Of a stretch of 64,000 nucleotides of DNA, positions 33,816-41,329 are shown piece after piece. How positions within the stretch are numbered: position 1 is the first letter of the stretch; every line of letters starts with the position of its first letter. Origin of the DNA: Sphingobium sp. Leaf26 (GTDB taxonomy: Bacteria > Pseudomonadota > Alphaproteobacteria > Sphingomonadales > Sphingomonadaceae); the NCBI RefSeq assembly GCF_001421665.1, contig NZ_LMKV01000030.1, forward strand, positions 124,001 to 188,000. The letters are read 5' to 3'. The position numbers and the translations under genes were made by a program. The notes below the pieces were generated by a model, which saw only the letters and a list, made by a program, of their open reading frames with translations, searched no databases and was not told the origin of the DNA.

Positions 33816-33862
33816 GTCCCAAAGCATTCGTCCCGGCCGGGACCGGACGAATGCTTTGGGAC
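33816..33862. other. Long perfect hairpin near the end of the 33870 gene
   Basis: The arms are an 18-bp perfect inverted repeat (GTCCCAAAGCATTCGTCC and its complement) with an 11-base GC-rich loop. CCACAT outside the left arm and ATGTGG outside the right arm extend it imperfectly. It begins 8 bp beyond the stop of the minus-strand gene at 33870, so it may act as its terminator, though there is no T-run. A structured small RNA is an alternative. Confidence 0.5.
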
Positions 33863-33869
33863 AATGTGG

Positions 33870-34298
33870 CTAGGCCGCCGTGCGCCGCGCGGACTGGCCC
33901 AATTCCATGTCCATCAACAACTGGACCGATCGCAGTGCGCAGCAGAACGTACAAAGCAGCGCGTCGCTGCATGTGTGGACGAACGGCGCGGTTCGCCGGC
34001 CCTGCAACAGGTTGATCAGGCGATTTTCGTCATCGGACAGGGCGGTGCCCCGGCCCAATCGCAGCGGGCGGCCAAGCAGCGTGACGGTCAGGTCGAGCAG
34101 GCTGTCGATCGCCGGCAGCATCTGGCCGCAGCCATAATGGCCGAGCCGTGCGTAGAGACTGGTCAATGTCGGCCGCTGCTGGCGGCGGGCGTGGCCCCAG
34201 CAGCGCACGGCGTCGAGAAACAGGAACAGCGCCGAAGGACTTTGGCGTGCGATGGTCGAATGCGTGGCCAATGGGGCAGTCTTATGGGTGGTGGTCAT
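33870..34298 (-). CDS. Hypothetical protein
   Basis: The 142-residue product is not recognised. It has no signal peptide and looks mostly helical, with a cluster of cysteines near the C-terminus (CSDALLCTFCCALRS). Codon composition and a sensible length make it a plausible gene. It lies between a strong hairpin and the divergent prfB leader. It might belong to the same inserted segment as the FkbM gene. Confidence 0.55.
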   Translation of the reverse strand: MTTTHKTAPLATHSTIARQSPSALFLFLDAVRCWGHARRQQRPTLTSLYARLGHYGCGQMLPAIDSLLDLTVTLLGRPLRLGRGTALSDDENRLINLLQGRRTAPFVHTCSDALLCTFCCALRSVQLLMDMELGQSARRTAA

Positions 34299-34588
34299 GG
34301 GATAGCCTTATATGAAGCCTGTCCCCCTTTTTGCCGCGCCGGCTGACCTGCGTTGGATCGGCTCTGCGCGCACCCCTGTTAGCGTCCTGATATATCCCGA
34401 AAATTTCCGATTTGCGCGCGGCTTGCAATAGTCCGGCGGAGGCTTTTCGGCGGACGGCATTTCGCGTGCGACAAGGCAGGTGCTTGACGAACGGCCATTT
34501 CCTCAAGAAGGACGGCCGTTCGACAAATCGGGGGCGAACGCCTAGTTGGCTTTTCGACCGCTGAGGCGTGAAAGTTGGAGAATCAGTC

Positions 34589-35716
34589 ATGCGCGCCGAA
34601 GCGCAGCAATATATCGATCGTATCGACGCCGCGCTGGCCTTGCTGCGCCAATCGCTGGACTGGGACCGTGCCCTGCGCCGCCTGGACGAATTGAACGCGC
34701 GCGTGGAAGACCCGACCCTGTGGGACAATGCCAAGCTGGCGCAGGAGGTGATGCGCGAGCGCACCCGCCTGGACAGCGCGATCGGCGCGACCCGCGCGAT
34801 CGGGACGGACAAGAGTGACACTGCCGAACTCATCGAAATGGCGGAGGCCGAGGGCGATGAAGATATGGTGACCGAAGCCATCGCGTCGCTCAAGGCGCTG
34901 GCCGACCGCGCGGATGAGGACAAGATCAAGGCGTTGCTGTCCGGCGAGGCCGATGGGAGCGACAGCTATCTGGAAATCCACGCCGGTGCGGGTGGCACCG
35001 AAAGCCAGGACTGGGCCGAAATCCTGTCTCGCATGTATCGCCGCTGGGCCGAACGGCGCGGCTACAAGGTCGAACTGGTCGATTATCAGGCGGGCGAAAC
35101 CGCCGGCATCAAGTCCGCGACCTTCCTGATCAAGGGCGAGAATGCCTATGGCTATGCCAAGACCGAAAGCGGCGTCCACCGCCTGGTCCGCATCAGCCCC
35201 TATGACAGCGCGGCGCGTCGCCATACCAGCTTCTCGTCGGTATGGGTCTATCCGGTGATCGACGACAACATCGACATCGAGGTCAAGGAAAGCGACCTCA
35301 AGATCGACACCTATCGCGCATCGGGCGCGGGTGGGCAGCACGTCAACACCACCGACTCCGCGGTCCGCATCACCCACGTTCCTTCGGGCATCATCGTGGC
35401 ATCGCAGAATGACCGGTCGCAGCACAAGAACCGCGCGACCGCGATGAACATGCTGAAGGCGCGCCTGTACGAAGCCGAACTGCGCAAGCGGGAAGAAGCG
35501 GCCAACACCGATTATCAGGCCAAGACCGAAATCGGTTGGGGTCACCAGATCCGCTCCTACGTCCTCCAGCCCTATCAGCTGGTGAAGGATTTGCGCACCG
35601 GCGTCACCTCGACCGCGCCGGACGATGTGCTGGACGGGGCGCTCGATCCCTTCATGGCTGCCGCCCTCAGCCAAAAGGTGACGGGCGAGAAGGTCGATGT
35701 GGAGGATGTCGACTGA
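34589..35716 (+). CDS. prfB: Peptide chain release factor 2
   Basis: The 375-residue protein has the RF2 layout: helical N-terminal domain, the domain-2 segment HRLVRISPYDSAARRHTSF, the peptidyl-hydrolysis motif SGAGGQHVNTTDSAVR, and a C-terminal domain. It ends translation at UGA/UAA. The frame is open from start to stop: there is no in-frame UGA near codon 25, so the programmed +1 frameshift of E. coli is absent. The stop-codon-reading tripeptide is SPY rather than SPF. The lipoprotein gene follows with a TGATG overlap. Confidence 0.95.
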   Translation: MRAEAQQYIDRIDAALALLRQSLDWDRALRRLDELNARVEDPTLWDNAKLAQEVMRERTRLDSAIGATRAIGTDKSDTAELIEMAEAEGDEDMVTEAIASLKALADRADEDKIKALLSGEADGSDSYLEIHAGAGGTESQDWAEILSRMYRRWAERRGYKVELVDYQAGETAGIKSATFLIKGENAYGYAKTESGVHRLVRISPYDSAARRHTSFSSVWVYPVIDDNIDIEVKESDLKIDTYRASGAGGQHVNTTDSAVRITHVPSGIIVASQNDRSQHKNRATAMNMLKARLYEAELRKREEAANTDYQAKTEIGWGHQIRSYVLQPYQLVKDLRTGVTSTAPDDVLDGALDPFMAAALSQKVTGEKVDVEDVD

Positions 35717-36435
35717 TGATTCGGGCGGTTCTGGCGGGCGCATTTCTCCTGCTGACCGCCTGCGATCAGCTGAGCGGCGGTAAGGAGACGCATCGTGCCG
35801 CCGCTGCGGCCCCGTTCCCCCAGGCCGACCGGCCGGTCGCGCCGATCGTGTCGACCCGCTGGTCGAGCGAGGAGTCCCGCGACCGGGTCAATGAGGCGGC
35901 GGATATCATGGACCGGGCGGGCATCCGCCCCGGCATGACCGTCGCCGATATCGGCGCGGGCGAAGGCTATTATACGGTGCGCCTTGCCAAACGGGTGGGC
36001 GTGCGAGGCCGTGTCCTGGCCGAGGATATCATGCCCGAGGTGATCGAGGCCTTGTCGCGCCGCATCACGCGTGAGAAGTGGGACAATGTCAGCGTAAAGC
36101 TGGGCGCACCGGAAGACCCGCGCCTGCCCCAGAACAGTTTCGACCGCATCCTGATGGTCCATATGTATCATGAGATCGCCGAGCCTTACGCTTTTCTCTG
36201 GCACCTCAGTCCGGCGCTGAAGAAAGACGGCGAATTGATCGTGGTCGACGCCGACCGGCCGACCGACCAGCATGGCACGCCGCCACGCCTGCTCGCCTGC
36301 GAACTGGCCGCCATGGGCTTTCGCATGGAGGAGCTGATCCCCAAGCCGACCGCCGGCGGCTACCTCGCCCGCTTCCGCCGCATCGCCGCGCGCCCCGACC
36401 CCGCCAGCATCGTGCCCTGCGCCTTCCAGGGCTGA
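35716..36435 (+). CDS. SAM-dependent methyltransferase-fold lipoprotein
   Basis: The 239-residue protein starts with a lipoprotein signal (MIRAVLAGAFLLLTAC; lipobox LTAC) followed by a class I methyltransferase domain: motif I VADIGAGEGYYTVRLAK, acidic strand RVLAEDI, and FDRILMVHMYHEI. A secreted or membrane-tethered methyltransferase is unusual because SAM is cytoplasmic, so it may have lost activity or bind another ligand. Such predicted proteins are known in proteobacteria without clear function. Start codon overlaps the prfB stop (TGATG). Confidence 0.88.
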   Translation: MIRAVLAGAFLLLTACDQLSGGKETHRAAAAAPFPQADRPVAPIVSTRWSSEESRDRVNEAADIMDRAGIRPGMTVADIGAGEGYYTVRLAKRVGVRGRVLAEDIMPEVIEALSRRITREKWDNVSVKLGAPEDPRLPQNSFDRILMVHMYHEIAEPYAFLWHLSPALKKDGELIVVDADRPTDQHGTPPRLLACELAAMGFRMEELIPKPTAGGYLARFRRIAARPDPASIVPCAFQG

Positions 36436-36481
36436 TCCGCTGCGACTTGCCCGTTGCGACAGCATTGGGCTAGGCAGGTGC

Positions 36482-36733
36482 ATGCATTTCGATGACCAGC
36501 TCCTGCGCTATTTCGGCACCACCAATTTCGACAGCCTGCCCGCCACGACGATCGAGGCCGGGATCGACCGGATGTGCGTCGACCTCGGTCTGGAGGAGGA
36601 TCGCGGCCGGCGCTTTGCGCTCTGGTCGCTGCTCTACCTGCTGGGCGCCGCGCCCGGTCTGGACGTCGCCTTTACGGAAGAAGCGGACCGGGAAGCGGCG
36701 CGCAATTTCATGGACCTGACGGATCAGGCTTGA
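36482..36733 (+). CDS. Small hypothetical protein
   Basis: The 83-residue product (MHFDDQLLRYFGTTNFDSLP...) is acidic and helical, ending NFMDLTDQA. It is not assignable to a named family but has the length and composition of a real gene. It lies 46 bp after the lipoprotein gene on the same strand and may be part of the prfB transcript. Confidence 0.65.
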   Translation: MHFDDQLLRYFGTTNFDSLPATTIEAGIDRMCVDLGLEEDRGRRFALWSLLYLLGAAPGLDVAFTEEADREAARNFMDLTDQA

Positions 36734-36835
36734 TTGCTACTCATCGGTGGATGAGTTTTGATGAAGCCCGCATCATCCTCTTTCCTTACGTCTCTTGGCG
36801 GATAAGAGGCTACGACATTATCTCAGGAGGATCGG

Positions 36836-37885
36836 ATGGATTATCGCACGCTTGGCCGCACGGATATCAACGTCAGCCTGATCTGCCTGGGTACCATGAC
36901 CTGGGGGTCGCAGAATAGTGAAGCGGAGGCGCACGAGCAGCTAGACTATGCCGTCGCGCAGGGCGTCAATTTCATCGACACGGCGGAAGGCTATCCGGTC
37001 ACGCCGGTCAGCGCCGATACGCAGTTCCTGACCGAAACCTACATCGGCAACTGGATCGCACAGCGCGGCAAGCGCGACGACATCGTGCTGGCGACCAAAG
37101 TGTCCGGGCCATCGCGCGATCCGATCCGCAAGTTCCGCGGCGGCAACCACCGGCTCGACCGGCGCAACATCCTCCAGGCGGTGGACGACAGCCTGACCCG
37201 GCTGAAGACCGACTATATTGACCTGTATCAGGTGCATTGGCCCGACCGCCCGGTGCCCTCCTTCGGCCGGCGCGGCATCGCGACGATCGAGGACACGGCC
37301 GAAACCGTGTCGATCGAGGAAACGCTAAGCGCGCTGGCGGAACTGGTGCAGGCGGGGAAGGTTCGCCAGATCGGCCTATCCAACGAAACGCCTTGGGGCG
37401 TGAGCGAATATCTGCGCCTGTCGCGCGATGCCGGCCTGCCCCGCGTGGCGTCGATCCAGAACGCCTATAACCTGCTCAACCGCACGTTCGAGATCGGCCT
37501 GTCCGAATTCGCCCTGCGCGAAGATGTGGGGCTGCTCGCTTATTCGCCACTGGCCGGTGGCAATCTGACCGGCAAATATCTCGGCGGCGTCATCCCGGCC
37601 GGATCACGCCGCGATGTATCGCGCCAGTTCGTGCGCTACGACCTGCCCAATCAGGCTGTTGCCAGCGCGCGCTATGTGGCGATCGCCCATGCCTTCGGGC
37701 TGGACCCGGCGCAGATGGCGCTGGCCTTCGTCAATGCTCAGCCCTTCGTCACCTCGAATATCATCGGCGCGACCAGCCTGGAGCAGTTGCGGACGGACAT
37801 TGCCAGCATAGATATTCGCCTGACATCGGAGCAACTGGCTGCGATCGAGGATGTTCATCGCCTCATTCCCGATCCCTGCCCCTGA
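36836..37885 (+). CDS. Aldo/keto reductase (Tas-like)
   Basis: The 349-residue TIM-barrel protein has the AKR features NFIDTAEGYPV (catalytic Asp and Tyr), the lysine strand VLATKVSGPS, VHWPDR with the catalytic His, and LLAYSPLAGGNLTGKY in the cofactor region. The insertions and length match the Tas/YghZ-like group. It reduces carbonyls with NADPH; the substrate is unknown. A strong AGGAGG lies 8 bp before the ATG. Confidence 0.92.
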   Translation: MDYRTLGRTDINVSLICLGTMTWGSQNSEAEAHEQLDYAVAQGVNFIDTAEGYPVTPVSADTQFLTETYIGNWIAQRGKRDDIVLATKVSGPSRDPIRKFRGGNHRLDRRNILQAVDDSLTRLKTDYIDLYQVHWPDRPVPSFGRRGIATIEDTAETVSIEETLSALAELVQAGKVRQIGLSNETPWGVSEYLRLSRDAGLPRVASIQNAYNLLNRTFEIGLSEFALREDVGLLAYSPLAGGNLTGKYLGGVIPAGSRRDVSRQFVRYDLPNQAVASARYVAIAHAFGLDPAQMALAFVNAQPFVTSNIIGATSLEQLRTDIASIDIRLTSEQLAAIEDVHRLIPDPCP

Positions 37886-37897
37886 AGGCAAGGCCGA

Positions 37898-38197
37898 TCA
37901 CGCGGCGCGGGGCGGCCGGGCTTCCTGTTCCGACCTATCCGCAAGGGCAGGGGCATCCGCCATGGCGGCGATCCCCTGCCACCAATCGTCGAGCGGCGGA
38001 ATCAGGATCGACAAGGCGCCATGACGCGGACGGGCATGCCAGATCAAGCCGTCGCTCCAGAAGCGCCAGCGCGGATCGCTATTGACGGGACAGTGGTGAA
38101 ATCGCGCCAGCGCGCCGGTTTTGGCAGGATCGATGTGACGCAATTCGCTGGGAACCGAGCGTATGCTGCCATCGGGATATCGTACATCAATCGCCAT
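37898..38197 (-). CDS. Hypothetical protein
   Basis: The 99-residue product (MAIDVRYPDGSIRSVPSELR...) has an AAGGAGG ribosome-binding site 5-8 bp upstream of the ATG at 38197, which decides the start against the longer frame. It shows Trp-rich segments (RWRFWSDGLIWHARPRHG, DDWWQGI) but no recognised domain. It is convergent with the aldo/keto reductase and divergent from the siderophore-receptor gene. Confidence 0.65.
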   Translation of the reverse strand: MAIDVRYPDGSIRSVPSELRHIDPAKTGALARFHHCPVNSDPRWRFWSDGLIWHARPRHGALSILIPPLDDWWQGIAAMADAPALADRSEQEARPPRAA

Positions 38198-38333
38198 CGC
38201 ATCCTCCTTACCCACCAAACGCTTCACAAGCCTTTGAGTTCATTACGGCTTGCAGTCCTATCACAGGATTTTTACGCAAAGGTTCGCCGAGCGGATCGCG
38301 AAAGCGGATCATTATAAATTCGACAAACGCAAT

Positions 38334-38348
38334 TGCGAATCCATCGCA
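38334..38348. promoter_or_regulatory. Fur-like palindrome upstream of the siderophore receptor
   Basis: TGCGAATCCATCGCA is a palindrome with TGCGA/TCGCA arms around a 5-base centre. It resembles Fur-type iron boxes (TGxGAATxATxCxCA shape). It lies about 48 bp upstream of the receptor ATG, where a repressor would cover the promoter. The call rests on shape and context only. Confidence 0.4.
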
Positions 38349-38395
38349 TTATCTGTAGGGCGCGTCTCAATCGGAATACCAAAAGGGGCGTTGGA

Positions 38396-40519
38396 ATGAA
38401 TGTGAAGTGGATCGCGCTGGGCGGTGCAGCAGTGATGGCCCTGTGCCACACGGCAGCTTATGCAGCAGATGAGGTGGCTGTTGCCGATACGGATCAGGAC
38501 AGCATCATCGTCACCGCCGCCACGACCGGCACCAAGACGGACACGGCACTGGTCGAACTGCCCCAGCCGATCAAGGTCATTACGTCGGAACAATATCTGT
38601 CGCAGGGCGCGATCAACATTTCCGACACGGTCAAATATGCCGCCGGCGTGCTGGCCAATCCCTATGGCCGCGACACCCGTGTCGACGGCTTCAATGTCCG
38701 CGGTCTCGACGCGCTCCAGTTCCGCGACGGGATGCGCGACATCTTCAGCTATTATGCCAGCATCACGTCGGACCCCTACAACTTCTCCCGCGTGGAAATC
38801 GTGCGCGGCCCGGCATCCGTACTGTTTGGCCAGGGTTCGATCGGCGGCCTCGTCAACCTGGTCAGCAAGACGCCCGAATTTCGCACCGGCGGCGAGTTCA
38901 ACCTCGTCTATGGCAGCTATGATCGCAAGGAAGCGATGGGCGACGTCAACGTCGCTCTGGCCGACAATCTGGCGGTTCGTTTCGTCGGCCGTGTCCGCGA
39001 TGCCGACACTTATGTGAAGCATGTCCCTGACGACCGCGTGATGTTCGCCCCGTCGATCCGCTGGCAGCCAACGCCCGACACCGACATCGTGCTGACGGGC
39101 CTGTATCAGGAGGATGACACTGGTTCGACGTCGCAATTCCTGCCGATCGTCGGTACGTTCAAGCCCAACCTCGCCAATCCATCGGGCCAGCTTGATACAT
39201 ATACATTCGTCGGCAAGGCTGGTTGGGACCGTTATGATGGCCGCTCGCTACAGGGAGGGGCGACAGTCACCCATAAATTTTCGGATGCCGTCCAACTCAG
39301 TCTGAAGGCGCGCTATATCGACAGCGACCTAGCCTACAACACGCACTATGCCGACAGCTATACCAACCCGAGCGACCCGTTCCTTCCTTATGCGGCTTAC
39401 GGCACCTATGGCCGCACCATTGGTCTGTCCTCCAGCGCCTCACGCGCCCGGATGAACGTCTTCTCCACCGACAACAACCTGTTGTTCAACTTTAACACCG
39501 GCGCGAATATCGAGCATAAGCTGCTGGTCGGCATCGACTATAGCTGGAACAAGGTGGCCAAGCAGGACACCTATGGCGCGACGGAGATCATCGATCTCTA
39601 TGACATAGATTATGATGCGCTGGTTGCCTATGAACCGACCGGTCCCTTCGTCACCACTTCGCAGAAACAACTGGGTGTCTATGTGCAGGACCAGATTCGC
39701 TTCTACGATCGCGTTTCTGTGGTGCTCGGCGCGCGTCGCGACCGTGTGACAACGTCGGACGGCGCGAAGGACAACGCCACCACCTTCCGCGCCGGCATCA
39801 TCGGTGAGATCGGTGCGGGTATCTCGCCCTTCTTCAGCTACACCGAAAGCTTCCTGCCAGTCTCCGGCCGGCTCCAGGGCGTGGGCGGTATCCCCGGCGC
39901 ACCCTATCGTCCGCAAACCGGTACGCAATATGAGGCGGGCGTGAAGTGGCAGCCCGCGCCCGGCACGCTGGTCACAGCTACGGCGTTCAGGATCAAGGAA
40001 CGCAATCGCGTCCTTTATGGCGCCGCCAATTCCACCAGCCAGTCGGGCGAACTCAGCACCAAAGGCTTTGAAATCGAGGCCAGCCACACTCTGCCGGGCA
40101 ATTTCGAGCTGCTGGTCAACTACGGCTATTCGAAGCTGAAATCGGAAACCAACACCAGCCTCGACTATATGCCGCGCCACACGGCCTCCATCTGGTCGAC
40201 CAAGACCTTCGGCCTGCCGGGTGAAGCGCAACTGCGTCTGGGCGGCGGCGTGGTCTACAGTGGCAAGAGCATATCGACCGGCCTGCTGGATCCCTACGGC
40301 ATCAGCCCGACGGTCCCGGACGATCAGCTCTATTCGATCGTCACGCCTGCCCGCACCACCGTGGACGCGCTGGCTGAAATCAACTGGAATAGCTGGCGTT
40401 TCGCGCTGAATGCCACCAACCTGCTCAACAATAAATATTACGCCTCCTGCCTGGCGCGCGGCGACTGTTTCGTCGGCGCGCCGCGCAACGTGATGGGCAC
40501 GGTCGGTTTCCGTTTCTGA
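38396..40519 (+). CDS. TonB-dependent siderophore receptor
   Basis: The 707-residue protein has a signal peptide (ending CHTAAYAAD), a plug domain with VELPQPIKVITSEQY, FNVRGLDALQFRDGMRD and VEIVRGPASVLFGQGSIGG, then a 22-strand barrel ending in VMGTVGFRF with the C-terminal aromatic residue typical of outer-membrane proteins. The layout matches FhuA/FoxA-type ferric-siderophore receptors. The DUF4198 gene follows by 22 bp and is probably in the same operon. Confidence 0.93.
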   Translation: MNVKWIALGGAAVMALCHTAAYAADEVAVADTDQDSIIVTAATTGTKTDTALVELPQPIKVITSEQYLSQGAINISDTVKYAAGVLANPYGRDTRVDGFNVRGLDALQFRDGMRDIFSYYASITSDPYNFSRVEIVRGPASVLFGQGSIGGLVNLVSKTPEFRTGGEFNLVYGSYDRKEAMGDVNVALADNLAVRFVGRVRDADTYVKHVPDDRVMFAPSIRWQPTPDTDIVLTGLYQEDDTGSTSQFLPIVGTFKPNLANPSGQLDTYTFVGKAGWDRYDGRSLQGGATVTHKFSDAVQLSLKARYIDSDLAYNTHYADSYTNPSDPFLPYAAYGTYGRTIGLSSSASRARMNVFSTDNNLLFNFNTGANIEHKLLVGIDYSWNKVAKQDTYGATEIIDLYDIDYDALVAYEPTGPFVTTSQKQLGVYVQDQIRFYDRVSVVLGARRDRVTTSDGAKDNATTFRAGIIGEIGAGISPFFSYTESFLPVSGRLQGVGGIPGAPYRPQTGTQYEAGVKWQPAPGTLVTATAFRIKERNRVLYGAANSTSQSGELSTKGFEIEASHTLPGNFELLVNYGYSKLKSETNTSLDYMPRHTASIWSTKTFGLPGEAQLRLGGGVVYSGKSISTGLLDPYGISPTVPDDQLYSIVTPARTTVDALAEINWNSWRFALNATNLLNNKYYASCLARGDCFVGAPRNVMGTVGFRF

Positions 40520-40541
40520 CGGCGATAATAGGAGAGTGAAG

Positions 40542-41174
40542 ATGAAGACATTGTCCATGGCCCTGCTGGCGCTGGCCGGCCTGACCTCCGCCGCGCAGGC
40601 GCATGAAGTCTGGGTGGAGCGCGACGGGACCGGCCCGGCGCGCATCTATCTGGGTGAACCGGCCCAAGTCCTGCCCGAAGGCGGCGATCCCGAGTTCGAG
40701 AAGCTGAAAGCGCCCAGGCTGGTGCCCGCGTCCCAGGCGGCCCAGACCCGCAAGGCCGGCTATATCGAGGTCGCGGTGCCCGCAGGTGACGTGCGCCTGA
40801 TCGACGACAGCGTGTTCGCGCCCTGGGGTGAGGACGGCAAGAAGGAGGGCGTGATCTATTATGCCCGTGCCGGCCGTACCGAAGCCAAGGCGGGACTGCC
40901 GCTGGAAATCGTGCCGACCACCGCCCATGCAGACAGCTTCACGCTGGTGCGCGACGGCAAGCCGGTGCCGGCTGCCAAGCTGACCGTCATTTCGCCCGAC
41001 AAATGGACGAAGGAACTGGTCACCGATGCGCAGGGCCGGGTGACGCTGCCGCTCAAGGCAAAGGGCCGTTTCATCGTCACCGGCACACAGGAGGAAAAGG
41101 GCGACCTGACCCTTGCCAACCAGAAGGTCGCGACCCTCTATCATATCGCGACGCTGACCTTCGTGAACGACTGA
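40542..41174 (+). CDS. DUF4198 family secreted protein
   Basis: The 210-residue protein has a signal peptide (ending SAAQAHEVW) and the DUF4198 pattern starting HEVWVERDG. The second half (LVRDGKPVPAAKLTVISPDKW...VTDAQGRVTLPLKAKGRF) looks like a carboxypeptidase-regulatory/NikM-like beta sandwich. Relatives lie beside metal-uptake receptors and are thought to bind metal or the receptor in the periplasm. The ATG at 40542 has GGAGAG nearby. Confidence 0.85.
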   Translation: MKTLSMALLALAGLTSAAQAHEVWVERDGTGPARIYLGEPAQVLPEGGDPEFEKLKAPRLVPASQAAQTRKAGYIEVAVPAGDVRLIDDSVFAPWGEDGKKEGVIYYARAGRTEAKAGLPLEIVPTTAHADSFTLVRDGKPVPAAKLTVISPDKWTKELVTDAQGRVTLPLKAKGRFIVTGTQEEKGDLTLANQKVATLYHIATLTFVND

Positions 41175-41181
41175 TCGAAAA

Positions 41182-41210
41182 AGCCGGGGAGGCGGCCGCT
41201 CTCCCCGGCT
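41182..41210 (+). terminator. Hairpin after the DUF4198 gene
   Basis: Perfect 10-bp arms AGCCGGGGAG/CTCCCCGGCT with a 9-base loop, 8 bp past the stop. No T-run follows. Likely transcript end of the receptor-DUF4198 unit. Confidence 0.55.
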
Positions 41211-41329
41211 CCATTATGACAGGCCTGTCACGCGACTGACTTCGCCCTGTCAACCATCCCACATTGCACTGCAACATCGCGCAGCTAGGCCGCCCCCCGA
41301 CCAAGGGTCCAAAGGGGGATTATAAGTCC

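Noticed and set aside
34589..34700. Programmed +1 frameshift site in prfB
   Set aside because: There is no in-frame UGA near codon 25; the frame runs through without a break.
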